From contig NC_133773.1 in the NCBI RefSeq assembly GCF_003597395.2, positions 60,770,824-60,834,823 on the forward strand: a stretch of DNA of 64,000 bases, in the 5' to 3' direction. The DNA is from Chelonoidis abingdonii. Its lineage: Eukaryota; Chordata; Testudines; Testudinidae. This document shows positions 35,772 to 46,943 of this stretch, one piece after another. Under the pieces are notes generated by a model. That model worked only from the letters and a program-made list of their open reading frames with translations, was not told the DNA's origin and made no database searches. Position 1 is the stretch's first letter. Every line of letters begins with the position of its first letter. A program made the translations under genes and the position numbers.

Positions 35772-36427
35772 AGAAGGGAGAAACTCCTGAGCATGTTTCT
35801 TGGTGCTCTTGAGCTTGTGTGAAAGACCCTTCTAAGCATCAGTTGGATTCAGGGGGAAAAAAACCTTAATTGTTTTAAAGAATTTTTAAAGGAATTTAAA
35901 AAAACCCACTGAGGACATACTATTTAAAGAGTATTCGATCGGAAAACATAACTCTTTTAAATTATCTGGGTTGATGCTGTCTCTTTAAGTTGGCATATTC
36001 CTCTCCATGCTACTTGTGGGTTTTGAGCAGTGGGAGTTCTCTGCCAGAGACTATATTGATGCGGATCAGAAGAGGACTGTATTGTATTCGAGGGGGCCAG
36101 AAGAGGACTGCAGGACAGAGAGCCAGCTGATGGCTCTGGGCTTGGTATGAATCTGATGGAATCAGCTAGTTTTGAGGTCCAAACCTTTGATGGAAGGCAG
36201 ACATGATGTGAGGGGATGGGGAACTGTCCGCTCTTCTACATGATGGACAATTGGCACAAAGATTTGCAACCCCTCTTTTTTTTTTTTTAAAGCTACAGTG
36301 TATCTTTTTTTAAAAAACAAACAAACAAACAAAAACTTTCTGAAATAGAACAATAATTTTAATACATTGCTTCTAGTGGATACAACTTAATAGGTTCCTT
36401 GTTTTAATTTATTTTGGTCTTCTAGGG
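35772..36427. other. No gene recognised
   Basis: AT-rich with poly(T) near 36279 and an ACAA run near 36322. No coding frame of interest. Confidence 0.45.
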
Positions 36428-36779
36428 CAGTAGCTCTCAATCTTTCCAGACCACTGTACCTTTTCAGGAGTCTGATTTGTCTTGTGTATCTCCAAGTTTC
36501 ACCTCACTTGCTTACAAAATCAGACCTAAAAATACAAATCTGTCACAGTACACTGTTACTGAAAAATTGCTTACTTATTTTTGCCATATAATTCTGAAAT
36601 AAATACATTGGAATATAAATATTGCACTTACATTTCAGTGTATAAAGCAGTATAAACAAGTCATTGTCTATAAAATTTTAGTTAGTGCTTTTTGTGTAGC
36701 CTGTTGTAAAACTAGGCAAATATCTGGATGAGTTGATGTGGAAGACCTCTGAGTACCTGCAAAGGAACGTGTACCACTG
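36428..36779. mobile_element. hAT MITE (GTGGTTCTCAACC family), copy 2
   Basis: Left end CAGTAGCTCTCAATC; the right end is shortened, ending GTGTACCACTG. Flanks TTCTAGGG (36420-36427) and TTCTATGG (36780-36787) match at 7 of 8. Confidence 0.85.
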
Positions 36780-36787
36780 TTCTATGG

Positions 36788-37756
36788 AATTGCTGCCAAA
36801 TAGGACTTTGGCTAAATTAATTTATTATGAATATCTGCCATAATGAAAGTGAATAGTCTACCACTTTATTTCCATAGGTTTTTTTTTGGCATTGGTACAT
36901 GCCACATACAAGTTGAATTGATATTATTCTCCCTAGCATTATGGTGTTGATTTCTCCTCCTCCTGTGACTTAAAGTGTATTTATTTACAGTTTAACAATA
37001 CATAGGCATTTATTTTCTGTGGTACAAAGTTTTTCAGCTGATAAACTGAAAGGTATTACCTAGGCATTGTCCAATTATGTGGTATCAGTAGGAAAAATGT
37101 AATTAATACTAGATGCTTTTTTTCCCCACCTTAGTGAACTTAATGCTTCTGAATTTTGCCAAAAGAAGAGTCTTCAAAAGTAGCCTAGTGTATGCATAAA
37201 ATACGTAACAGGAATGTTTGTTGAAGAGAGAGTTTTCCTGCTAATGTGCATCAGCCCTATTGTGTGGGGGAATGCGTGTAGTGATGAGAGAGTAGTTCAG
37301 TCTCTGTGACCAGTAAACTTTTTGATCTCTTTAAGACTGGATGGTGGGTTTTTAGGTTGTGGACAACTGTCTTCTGGAAACTGGGCTCAAGAACACAACC
37401 TTACTGGACATATCAGACAGCCATTTAACTTTAATAAAGAACCTGGACTGGAACTTACAGCGCACATTCTCCAGCATTTTCATGGAGTGGACTACATCTT
37501 AACTGATGGAGTGCGAAGTGAACTACTTTCCTCTCCATTCACAATCCCATGGATTGCCTCTCCGCCTGTTGACAATCATAGCATTCCTGGGGCAACTACA
37601 GCAATTGTTTACATGGGGAATTAATATTAGGGAAGCATTTTAGTGTATTTTTAGCTATCTTGCAATGCAACTTAACCTCTGGAAACAAAGAGAGCCAGTA
37701 CCATGTGACCAGAGAGCTGTGCATGGCAGGCTGTCAGTATTGGCTTCACTGTAGGA
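36788..37756. other. Mostly empty; contains one unassigned open frame
   Basis: AT-rich. The only notable content is the frame at 37322-37624, described separately. Confidence 0.4.
37322..37624 (+). other. Unassigned 100-codon open frame with acceptor-like start
   Basis: Reads MISLRLDGGFLGCGQLSSG.. and ends ..GATTAIVYMGN. An acceptor-like GGGTTTTTAG precedes 37358. From there a second frame (VVDNCLLETGLKNTTLL..) is also open for about 48 codons. The sequence is less AT-rich than its neighbours and outside recognised repeats. No domain recognised. It may be an exon, a retroelement remnant or chance. Confidence 0.25.
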
Positions 37757-38144
37757 CAGTGGTTCTCAACCTTTTCAGATTACTGTACCCCTTTCAGGAG
37801 GCAGATTTGTCTTGCATACCCTCAAGTTTCTCCTAACTTAAACTACCTGCTTACAAAATTAGACACATAAAAACATAAAAGTGTCACAATACACTGTTAC
37901 TGAAAAATTGCTTACTTTCTCGTTTTTACCATATAATTCTGAAATAAATTGTGGCTCACAAGTTGAGAAACACTGATATACTATATAGAGCAGTATAAAC
38001 AAGTTATGGTCTGTATGAAATTTTAGTTTTTATACTGATTTTGCTAGTGCTTTTCATGTAGCTTCTTATAAAACTAGGGAAATAGTTAGATGAGTTGACA
38101 TAACCCCTAGAAAACCTCCACATATCCCTGGTTGAGAACCACTG
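37757..38144. mobile_element. hAT MITE (GTGGTTCTCAACC family), copy 3
   Basis: Left end CAGTGGTTCTCAACC and right end GGTTGAGAACCACTG are perfect inverse repeats. The 8-bp duplication CTGTAGGA is exact (37749-37756 and 38145-38152). An extra TTGAGAAACACTG motif near 37960 suggests a small internal rearrangement. The best-preserved of three copies. Confidence 0.95.
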
Positions 38145-38152
38145 CTGTAGGA

Positions 38153-38727
38153 TATCCAGGGGTTGAGGAAAGAGACAAGTCTCCTCTTTCTCCACTCTTG
38201 TAAACTTTGAACTGTCTTTAAATTGTTTGTACTGCTAATGCAAGTAAATGCCAGCTGATGATAGAAGAGTGTGGATAATTGTGTGTTATCTTCATAATCC
38301 ATCTCTGTTGAGAAACAGTTCAGGTGATAAAGGAAAACTAGAGCCTCAACAAATTCTGGGAAATCTTTTCCCCCTACTATGTGAACAGACAAAAATGGAA
38401 TTTGGTGCTTGATGCTCTGTTATAGGGCTGTAAAATACAAACTCTGCTGTATAAGGGTAAAATGTGCCAAATGAACACAAGTCCATTCCCCAAACAGCTC
38501 ACAGTCTCAAGGAATGAGAGGATACAGATTATAATGACCCCGAACAGAGCAGGGTGTAGTCTTCAGATCTTGAATGCTTCCTGAAACAGGTGGCACCATT
38601 TTGAGAGAGGTTGCCATAAGGATAAGGGGAGACATGAAAGAAATTGGAGGTGGGCAAAGGAGTCCAGGGGGAGGGGATTTTGGCTAGTTTCCAAAGTGTG
38701 GGAATGGGAAGTAAGAGGAGAGACTTA
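38153..38727. other. No gene recognised
   Basis: No repeat or coding frame recognised up to the TTA target site of the large Harbinger element. Confidence 0.4.
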
Positions 38728-38937
38728 GGCTACGTCTACACTACGGGCTAAATTTGCATTAGCTTAAACCGATTTTATAAAACAGATATTATAAAGTCGA
38801 TTGTGCGCGTCCACACTAGGAACATTAATTCGGTGGTGTGCGTCCATGGTCCGAGGCTAACGTCGATTTCTGGAGTGGTGCACTGTGGGTAGCTATTCAG
38901 TAGCTATCCCATAGTTCCCGCAGTCTCCCCCCGCCCC

Positions 38938-39261
38938 TTGGAATTCTGGGTTGAGAGCCCAGTGCCTGATGGGGCAAAAATCATTGTCGTGGGTGGTTCT
39001 GGGTACAGCCTCACCCCTCCCTTTGTGAAAGCAGCAGACAACCGTTTCGTGCCTTTTTCCCTGAGTGAACTGAGCAAACGCCATAGCACAGCAAGCAGGG
39101 ACCCTGCTCAGATCAGTAACGCTATCGTGGATGTTGTAAACACCTCGCGCATTCTCGTGCTGTCTATGGTGAACCATGAACTGCAAAGGCAGGAGAGGAG
39201 GAGGCAGCTACGGCAGCGCAGCGACGAGAGCGATGAGACATGGACACTGAATTCTTCCTAA
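38938..39261 (+). other. Upstream open frame overlapping the transposase start
   Basis: A 107-codon frame (MEFWVESPVPDGAKIIVVGG.. to ..ETWTLNSS) ending 22 bases inside the nuclease frame in another phase. It contains a Gln/Arg-rich stretch (ELQRQERRRQLRQRSDE). No known domain. It may be 5' untranslated sequence or an extra protein; its overlap and lack of stops are suggestive only. Confidence 0.3.
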
Positions 39262-40382
39262 CCGCGGGCCCCTGCGTTTTGGAGCTACTGCTGGTAATGG
39301 GGCAGGTTCTACCCATTGAACGCCGATTTTGGGCGCGGGAAACAAGCACAGACTGGTGGGACCGCATAGTTTTGCAGGTGTGGGACGATTCGCAGTGGCT
39401 GCAAAACTTTCGCATGCGTAAGAGCACTTTCTTTGAACTTTGTGACTTGCTTTCCCCTGCCCTGAAACGCCATAATACTAAGATGAGAGCAGCCCTCACA
39501 GTGGAGAAGCGAGTGGCAATAGCCCTCTGGAAGCTTGCAACTCCAGACAGCTACCGGTCAGTCGGGAATCAATTTGGAGTGGGAAAATCTACTGTGGGGG
39601 CTGCTGTGATGCAAGTAGCCAAAGCAATCGTTAAGCTGCTGCTACGAAAGGTTGTGACTCTGGGAAACGTGCAGGTCATAGTGGATGGCTTTGCTGCAAT
39701 GGGATTCCCTAACTGTGGGGGGGCCATAGATGGAACCCATATCCCTATCTTGGCCCCGAGCACCAGGGCACCCAGTACATAAACCGCAAGGGGTACTTTT
39801 CAATGGTGCTGCAAGCACTGGTGGATCACAAGGGACGTTTCACCAACATCCACGTGGGATGGCCAGGAAGGGTTCATGACGCTCGCGTCTTCAAAGCACA
39901 ACTCTGTTTAAACGGCTGCAGCAAGGGAATTACTTCCCAGACCAGAAAATAACAGTTGGGGATGTTGAGATGCCTGTCGTTATCCTGGGTGACCCAGCCT
40001 ACCCCTTGATGCCATGGCTCATGAAGCCATACACAGGCAGCCTGGACAGTGGTCAGGAGCTGTTTAACTACAGGCTGAGCAAGTGCAGGATGGTGGTAGA
40101 ATGTGCATTTGGCCGTTTAAAAGGGCGCTGGCGAACATTACTTACTCGCTCAGACCTCAGCCAAACCAATGTCCCGTTTGTTATTGCTGCTTGCTGTGTG
40201 CTCCACAATCTCTGTGAGAGTAAGGGGAGACCTTTATGGCGGGGTGGGAGGCTGAGGCAAATCACCTGGCCGCTGATTACGAGCAGCCAGACACCAGGGC
40301 GATTAGAAGAGCACACCAGGAGGCGGTGCGCATCAGAGAAGCCTTGAAAACGAGTTTCAGCACGGGCCAGGGTACGGTGTGA
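39240..40382 (+). pseudogene. Harbinger transposase (HARBI1-like DDE nuclease), three frameshifts
   Basis: A DDE endonuclease of the PIF/Harbinger superfamily. Start chosen at MDTEFFLTAGP. Order: TDWWDRIVLQVWDDSQWLQNF near residue 37; helix-turn-helix-like VAIALWKLATPDSYRSVGNQFGVGKSTV; CGGAIDGTHIPIL with the first catalytic Asp; then, after a frameshift near 39757, YINRKGYF..VDHKGRFTNIHVGWPGRVHDARVFK with the second Asp; after a second shift near 39895, GDVEMPVVILGDPAYPLMPWLMKPY..MVVECAFGRLKGRWR with the Glu; after a third near 40228, the C-terminal tail to the stop at 40382. All three acidic residues survive. The full length would be about 380 residues, normal for the family. Downstream lies AATAAA near 40482. 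Not functional as it stands, but recently so. Confidence 0.9.
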
Positions 40383-40479
40383 CTGCTGTGTTTGTTTCCC
40401 CTTGATGAACCCTCCCCCCTTGATTGACTCATTCCCTGTAAGCAACCCACCCTTCCCTTTGCTTACAGCTTGCTGAAGG

Positions 40480-40630
40480 AAATAAAGTCAGTATGGTTAA
40501 AAAATCATGTATTCTTTATTAAAAGTCATTCAGTATTGTTTAAAAATCATGTATTCTTTATTAAAAGGCATTCCCTGTAAGCAACCCACCCTCCCCTTTG
40601 GATGTATTCTTTATTAAAAAGTAATTATAA
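40480..40630 (+). repeat. Tandem duplications behind the Harbinger nuclease
   Basis: ATGTATTCTTTATTAAAA occurs three times (about 40508, 40549 and 40602), and the CCCTGTAAGCAACCCACC block seen at 40433 recurs at 40572. Multiple poly(A)-like motifs result. Confidence 0.8.
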
Positions 40631-40704
40631 AAAGAGGCAGAGAATTATCAAGGTATCCCTGCCTGCTGTGGTTTGGGAGGAGGATAGGAGGAAGGAAAAG
40701 GCCA

Positions 40705-41207
40705 TTAAGCACATTTCAACGTAATGACAGCCTTTTGGTTGGACTGTCCACGGGGTGGAGTGGCGGGTGCAGAAAGCCTTCCCCCACGCGTTCTTACACG
40801 TCTGGGTGAGGGAGATATGGAACATGGGGAGGGTTGAGGGTGGTTACACAGGGGCTGCAGCGGCACTCTGTGACCCCGCTGCTCTTCCTGAAGATCCACC
40901 ATGCGTCGAGGATATCAGTTTGATCACGCAGCAGCTCCAGCGTTGCATCCCGCCACCGCTGATCTTCCTGCCTACACCTCTGATCTTCCTGCCACCTCTG
41001 ATCTCATCTCTCATCTCGAGCGTCTCTCCTATCCTCCCGTTCACTGGCATCTTTCCTGTACTTTGCTAGCACGTCCTTCCACTCATTCTGATGAGCTCTT
41101 TCACTGCGGGTTACTTCCATGATTTCTGAGAACATTTCATCTCGCGTTCTCTTCCTCCTCCGCCTTATCTGAGCTAGCCTTCGGGATGGGGTAGGGAGGC
41201 TGGACAA
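40705..41207 (-). pseudogene. Second exon of the Harbinger Myb/SANT-like partner (copy A)
   Basis: An acceptor (TGCACAG) at 41208 is followed by LSSLPTPSRRLAQIRRRRKRTRDEMFSEIMEVTRSERAHQNEWKDVL..EREDRRDARDER, with the first codon at 41207. A TGA at 41004 interrupts the frame, which continues DQRWQEDQRC..RWRDATLELLRDQTDIL; a frameshift near 40905 leads to VDLQEEQRGHRVPLQPL.. and the stop at 40705. The region is basic and coiled-coil-like (many Glu, Arg, Gln). In the family this C-terminal part is thought to mediate partner contacts. One stop and one frameshift make the exon defective. Confidence 0.7.
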
Positions 41208-42200
41208 CTGTGCAGCTGCATGGGGGAGGGAAAACAGGGAGAGAAGTATGTAAAAAGATACATTTTACAGAACAATGCTTGTACTCTTTTCACAGTGAAT
41301 AACACTATCCACCTTACATAGCACATGTGATTTCACTACAAGGTCGCATTTTGCATCGTTTAATATTGAGTGCCTGTGGCTCTGGTGTTGCAGATCTCAC
41401 AGACGCAGGTCCAGGCATCATAATTCAGCTTCCATGCGGCCATGGTAAGGCTTTATGTTTGACTTCTCCAGCCTTCATATACACAGTGCCTACGATGCCT
41501 TGTTCCTGTTAAGAGGAACCAGCAGACCCCAACCCCCCCCCTTTCCCCTCCTCCCCCACCGCATGGCTGCTATCATGTAAGATCACTGGTAATCATCCCC
41601 CTCCTTCCTTCCCCCCCCCGCACCCGCGTGGCTGGTAGCTGGGAAGATTCCTGCTCGCCAAACGCAGAAAAGCTCAGCGCTATCCTTCCTCCCCCCCCCA
41701 CTTTGCTACGTGCAAGGAAGGATTTGATTTAAGCGGCAGCCCAGTAGGGTAGGAAAATCGCCATGTATGTATGCCCCCCTAATTAAATTCCTGAATTTCA
41801 ACCAGGTTACAATGAATGATATAACTCTCCTGAGAATAACAGCGCAAGATGCAGAACGTATGTTTCTTGAATGCCAGCAGTCACCAGGAGCATACGCAGC
41901 TGTGCTTTGTGAAGCAATGATACCGAATTACTTGTTACATGCATGGCGAGAAAAGTGTCCTACAATGGGGGACCGGATAAGGCCGCCTTGCCCAGAAATC
42001 TTCTGCAAAGGCTTTTTGAGTACCTCCAAGAGCGATTCATGGAGATTTCTTTGGAGGATTTTCGCTCCATCCCCAGACATGTTAACAACTTTTCCTGTAA
42101 CTTTACTGGCTGCGAATGCATCACAAGCCCTGATGGCAAATCAATCATTAAAAAAACGCTTGTTTTAAACCATGTTTGATATTTACAAAGGTACACTCAC

Positions 42201-42783
42201 CAGAGGTCGCTTCCATGGCTTCACTGTCTGGGCTAGTGGCTTGGGTGGGCTGGGAGGGTAATTCTGGGGTCACAAAAAGCTCCTGGCTGTTGGGGCTAAT
42301 GGAGTGCTGTGTGCTCTCAGCAAGCTCTTCCTCCTCTTCCTCTTCCTCCTCATCTTCCCCCTCCGCAGAATCCTCATCCATGGTTGATATTACAACCCCG
42401 ACCTCTGAATCCACGGCCAGGGGTGGGGTACTGGTTGCGCAGCCCCCTAAAATTGCATGCAGCTCAGCATAGAAGCGGCATGTTTTCGGCCCTGACCCAG
42501 ACCTTCCGTTTGCTTCTCTGGTTTTCTGGTATGCCTGTCTGAGCTCCTTAACTTTTACTCTGCACTGCACTGAGTCCCTGCTGTGGCCTTTTCCCGTCAT
42601 AGACTTTGAAATTCTTTCAAATATTTTTTCATTTCGTCTTGTCGAACGGAGTTCTGTTAGCACTGAATCCTCTCCCCATATAGCGATCAGATCGAGTACC
42701 TCTTGTGCGGTCCATGCTGGTGCTCTTTTTCGATTCTCAGGAGACTGCATTGTTACCTGTGCTGATGAGCTCTGCGTGGTCAC
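42201..42783 (-). CDS. Harbinger Myb/SANT-like DNA-binding partner, first exon, open
   Basis: Intact for 194 codons from MTTQSSSAQVTMQSPENRKRAPAW. Residues about 20-110 form the Myb/SANT-like (trihelix type) domain: RAPAWTAQEVLDLIAIWGEDSVLTEL.., KIFERISKSMTGKGHSRDSVQCRVKVKELRQAYQKTREANG, and CRFYAELHAILGG. An acidic run (EGEDEEEEEEEEE) and a Ser/Pro/Thr-rich part follow. A canonical donor CTG/GTGAGTGTAC at 42200 ends the exon; unspliced, the frame stops at 42148. In Harbinger systems this protein recognises the transposon ends and helps the nuclease enter the nucleus. The exon joins the broken exon at 41207-40705, so the whole gene is probably not functional. Confidence 0.8.
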
Positions 42784-43355
42784 CTGTGCTGATCAGAGCT
42801 CCACGCTGGCCAAACAGGAAATTGAATTCAAAAGTTCGCGGGGCTTTTCCTGTTTTACCTGGCCAGTGCCTCTGAGTTCTGATTGCTGTCCAGAGCAGTC
42901 AGTGGTGCACTGTGGGATACCTCCCGGAGGCCAATAACGTCGATTTCCGTCCACACTAACACTATTCTGATATAATAATATTGATTTTAGCATTACTCCT
43001 CTCGTTGGGGAGGAGTACAGAAATCGATTTAAAGAGCCCTTTAAATCGATTTAAAGAGCAGTGTAGTGTGGACGGGTGCAGTGTTAAATCGATTTAACGC
43101 TGTTAAAATCGATTTAACGGCGTAGTGTAGACCAGGCCTTGTATAACAAATCAAGTTTTAAATTGCCAGTAGCATTTATATAGTTTCCAGACTTAAATAG
43201 ATCATGCAGATAGAGGAGTGGAAGAAAGGAAGTGACTTTTAAAAATGTCAGTTCCTATTATATTTTCAGTTTGACTTGGAAACTGATTTACATTATTTCT
43301 TTAGCTTTACAATTAAACTTGTTTTCCCAACTGTTTTCCTCTCACTCATAATTTT

Positions 43356-44017
43356 TAGGGCCCTACCAAATTCACGGTCCATTTTGGTCAATTTCACAGA
43401 CATAGAATTTTAAAAATCATAAATTTCATGATTTCAGCTATTTAAATATAAAATTTCATGGTGTTGTAATTGTAGGGGTCCTGATCCAAAAAGGAGTTGT
43501 AGGGAGGTTGCAAGGTTGTGTGTGGAGGGGTACTTCCACCCTGCCGCTGGCAGCGGCCCTGCCTTCAGAGCTGGGCAGCTGGAGAGCGGCGGCTGCTTGC
43601 CAGGAGCCCAACTCTGCAGGCAGAGTCACTGCCAGCAGCAGCGCAGAAGTAAGGATGGCATGGTATAGTATTGTCACCCTTACTTCTGCGGTGCTGCCTG
43701 GAGAGCTGGGCCTTCAGTTATCAGTCACCACACTCAGGCCACCCAGCTCTGAAGGCAGCAGTGCAGAAGTAAAGGTGGCATGGTATGGTATTGCTACCTT
43801 TACTTCTGCACTGCTGCTCGCAGGGTGCTTACTTCAAAGCTGACTTCCTTGCAACTCCTTTTTGGGTCAGAACCCCCAGTTTCAGAAATGCTTGTCTCCC
43901 CTGTGAAATCTGTATAGTATAGGGTAAAAGCACACAAAAGACCAGATTTCAAGGGGGAAGACCAGATTTCACTGTCCACGATGCCTTTTTCATGGCTGTG
44001 AATTTGGTAGGGCCCTG
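43356..44017. mobile_element. hAT non-autonomous element, TAGGGCCCTA family, copy 2
   Basis: Left end TAGGGCCCTACCAAATTCAC; the right end inverse is CAGGGCCCTACCAAATTCAC. Flanks ATAATTTT (43348-43355) and ACTATTTT (44018-44025) match at 6 of 8. The core again repeats AGAGCTGGG and GCAGAAGTAAGG blocks in both orientations. Sister of the copy at 12585-13372. Confidence 0.85.
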
Positions 44018-44025
44018 ACTATTTT

Positions 44026-46943
44026 ATACCACTAAATATCCAGCTTAAGCAAATTGCCCTCAACCCACAGTCTTCTCTCCTTTCACAACTCAACATCCTC
44101 CTGTTTCCATCCCTCTCCCACACAACACCTGGTCATTCTTCAGCATCCCCTTTCAGTAAACGACCAGGGAGAAATGAGTAGTTTACCAAATATAGCATCA
44201 GTTCATGTCACGGGTGGAAAGAACCTCTGGATCTGAAGGCAGGCTATGCTCCTATTACTGCTGCAATTCCTCCTCCTGTGGTTGGGGTGTGCTGGGTCAG
44301 CCTGATCATGATTGGAGGGTGGCAGGAGCACTTCTGTCTCACAAGGACCAAAAGGGAGCGTCTAGCCTCCTGGATTGGCTTGGGCTACTGTCTAATGGGT
44401 AGGGAGGGAGGGCTGGTTTTGTCCACTCTGAGAGTGGCATAAACTATCCAAACTACTGTACCTAGCAAACACTTTAAAGTGGGTATAGACATAGTAGTAC
44501 TTGATGGATTGAGCACTTTTTTAGTGTGATCTGTGTGAATGTAACTGGATGTCAGTCCTCATTTGAAAGAGCCACTGGTGTGGCATTTAGCCAGGCAGAA
44601 GTGTGTGTTTCCAGGACAGATGGCACTTCAGCCAAGAGCAAATAAATACATGCTTGATCTGACATGTACTGAGCTGCAAATAACTACATGGTGTTCCCCT
44701 GTCTTTGTTCTGAGGCAGTTGTAACTGTCCAAACTGACGTTTTTTCCTTTCTTAATCAGATGTTTTAAATCAAATATAGTTGGACATCAAAGGATCATAG
44801 CGTTCGAAATTTGGTCCCTTTAATAGGTCAGTTTGCCTTACAAGCAGTGGTGTAAGCTCTTCAGGGGTGCACATTTGAAAGCAACAAAGTAAAATGATTA
44901 TTTTGGTATGAAATTCTGTTTTGTGGATGCAACGGTCCTGTGATATATATTTTAAAGTAGGATTTGGCTAATCCCAACCTTACGATTATGTACCAACATT
45001 AATACAAACAGGTCTTAGCTGCTTTTTTAAATAATTGATGATAACCAGGTTAGAGAGGAGATTATAGTCCTCCAGGAGATAGAATAGAAGAATAAATCAG
45101 TTATAAGTGAGAGTATTTGAGACTACAACTTTGTTTACACTGGTCTGTGGACTGTTGTGAATTTCCCTGACACTCCTCACCACCACACACACAGTTTTAG
45201 AGAGAAGCGTGTGTGTGTGTGTGAGTGAGAGAGAGAGCACTGTCATGTCAGCTTGAAAATACAACCTGCACCAAAAAATTAAAATTTCTGCAAAATGTAT
45301 TTTTTCAAAATTGCACTACATAATCACACCAGTTTCAATTATTTTGGTAATTTTATTTCAAAATATCTGTCAGCAAGTATGTCTGTAACAACACGCACGC
45401 ACGCTCCCCCAGGAGTAGAAAATTAAAGGAACCCCTGTGACGACACTGTTCATGTTTCTCTGCCCCCTTTCCCCCTCCCAGAACCCAATTGGGGGCCCAA
45501 TTGTTTATCTGAAAGGAGAACTGAATGGTGGCAGGTATTAAAAATTGATTGTTCTCCCCCATTACTACCTGTGTGGGGTGTGTTTGTGGTGGTGGTGTTT
45601 TTTGTTTGTGTATTTTTTGAAAGTTGAGATGTTTTGGTCATTCTTTCCTGAGGGTATTTTGGTTTCAAATCATAGGTAAGTTGAACAGTTGAACATTTGT
45701 GACTTAGTCCATAAATTTCAAAATGAAAAGTTTAAAAGGATAGGTGAAACATGCCACAACAAGAGGAGAGAGGACTGTTAACTATGTAAGCCTAGAATAA
45801 TTAAGTTAAAATTAAGCTACTTTTTCTTTCCTTTGGCCATATGAGGATCTAATTGATTGGTTAAAATGACAGGAAGATAACATGCTCCCATTGTCACACA
45901 CAGGCCCCTGGTTAATTATATAAACAACCTGTCCCTTAGACAACATGATGATACTGTACTAAAGAAAGTAATCCCATTGTGTATTGGCTCTACAGATGAC
46001 ATTGGTTGTGATGAGTGAAGGCTTTTAAGCAAATAGCCCCTGACTTAAAAGGAGGCTGAAGGAAAGATGCCATCTTAATGGTTCTTTGACCCTAGAACTT
46101 TGTTCTCTCTTCCCCTTGGTCTGTTTTTGGCCCTGATCCTGCAAGCTGTTCTGCATAAACAGATTGATTTCAACTGAGTTTTGCAAAGGTGCCGAGGTCC
46201 AGCTACACAGAATAGCTTGCAGGATAAAGGCCATAGGCATTTAATTCTTGTATCGTTTTATTCTCTTCTGAATTGATTTTTCTGAATGAATGTTATACAC
46301 ATGTATGTATGTTTTTATAAGATTCTGAATGTGCTCTCCCTCATCCTCTCCCTGGAATTGTGCTCCATTGACAAGAGTCCCACTGAATCCTTACTGCTAA
46401 CAAATCTGCTTTTCAACTGAGTGGATTTCAAGAGCTGCAAAACCGCCAGTCCTATGGTCTTGTGGAAGATCTTACTGCATGTGAGTGGCAACTACTTCTT
46501 TTAACATAATTTCTTGGTATTTTGAAAATACTCCAATTTAACTAGCCCAGATTTAAGAACTAAGGTCCCTGGAAATGTGTATGATTTAAAAAAGGTAACC
46601 TATTTCTGTTTCCTAAAAGTGAAGAGAATGTTGGCTTAATAACAGAGCCTATATTAGAAAAGAACTGAATGTGTGTTTTTGCTAAATAATTTTTATTTTA
46701 TGTTTAAATCCCTACCATGCAAGATATTCTAAAATTTAAACCAAACTTTTTGTTGCAAAGTTAGAAACTTTTGAAAACAGAAGTTGGAACACTATTTAAA
46801 ATTTACAATAAAAACAAAGTGTTGTGAATGTAATTTAGGAGAAGCTCTTACTGCCCAGTGTGTGTTAATGTTTACTAATGATGTTGAACCTCAAACACTG
46901 TTGTTCAAAGTGAAGGAGTAGGATAAGCAGGGAACCTAAATTA
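44026..46943. other. No gene recognised
   Basis: Mostly AT-rich. Simple GT/GA runs lie near 45207-45237. A weak exon-like frame near 46397-46480 (FQELQNRQSYGLVEDLTAC followed by a GTGAGT donor) has a poor acceptor and was not called. No repeat boundaries fixed. Confidence 0.4.

Larger units (their letters stand above)
38728..43138 (+). mobile_element. Near-complete 4.4-kb PIF/Harbinger transposon (copy A)
   Basis: Left end GGCTACGTCTACACTACG; the inverse of the right end is GGCCTGGTCTACACTACG. The flanking triplet is TTA on the left and TTG on the right (one change). Subterminal TTTAAATCGATTTAA-type repeats lie near 43020-43120. It holds a plus-strand nuclease (39240-40382) and a minus-strand two-exon Myb/SANT-like gene (42783 to 40705), converging with about 320 bp between their stops. 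It is the least decayed of the three large Harbinger copies here. Confidence 0.9.

Noticed and set aside
41767..42168. 133-codon plus-strand open frame
   Set aside because: Opposite strand of the Harbinger intron; not seen in the other Harbinger copies and without domain.
46397..46480. Possible exon reading ELQNRQSYGLVEDLTAC before a GTGAGT donor
   Set aside because: The acceptor is weak and lacks a pyrimidine tract, and other frames give equally plausible peptides.
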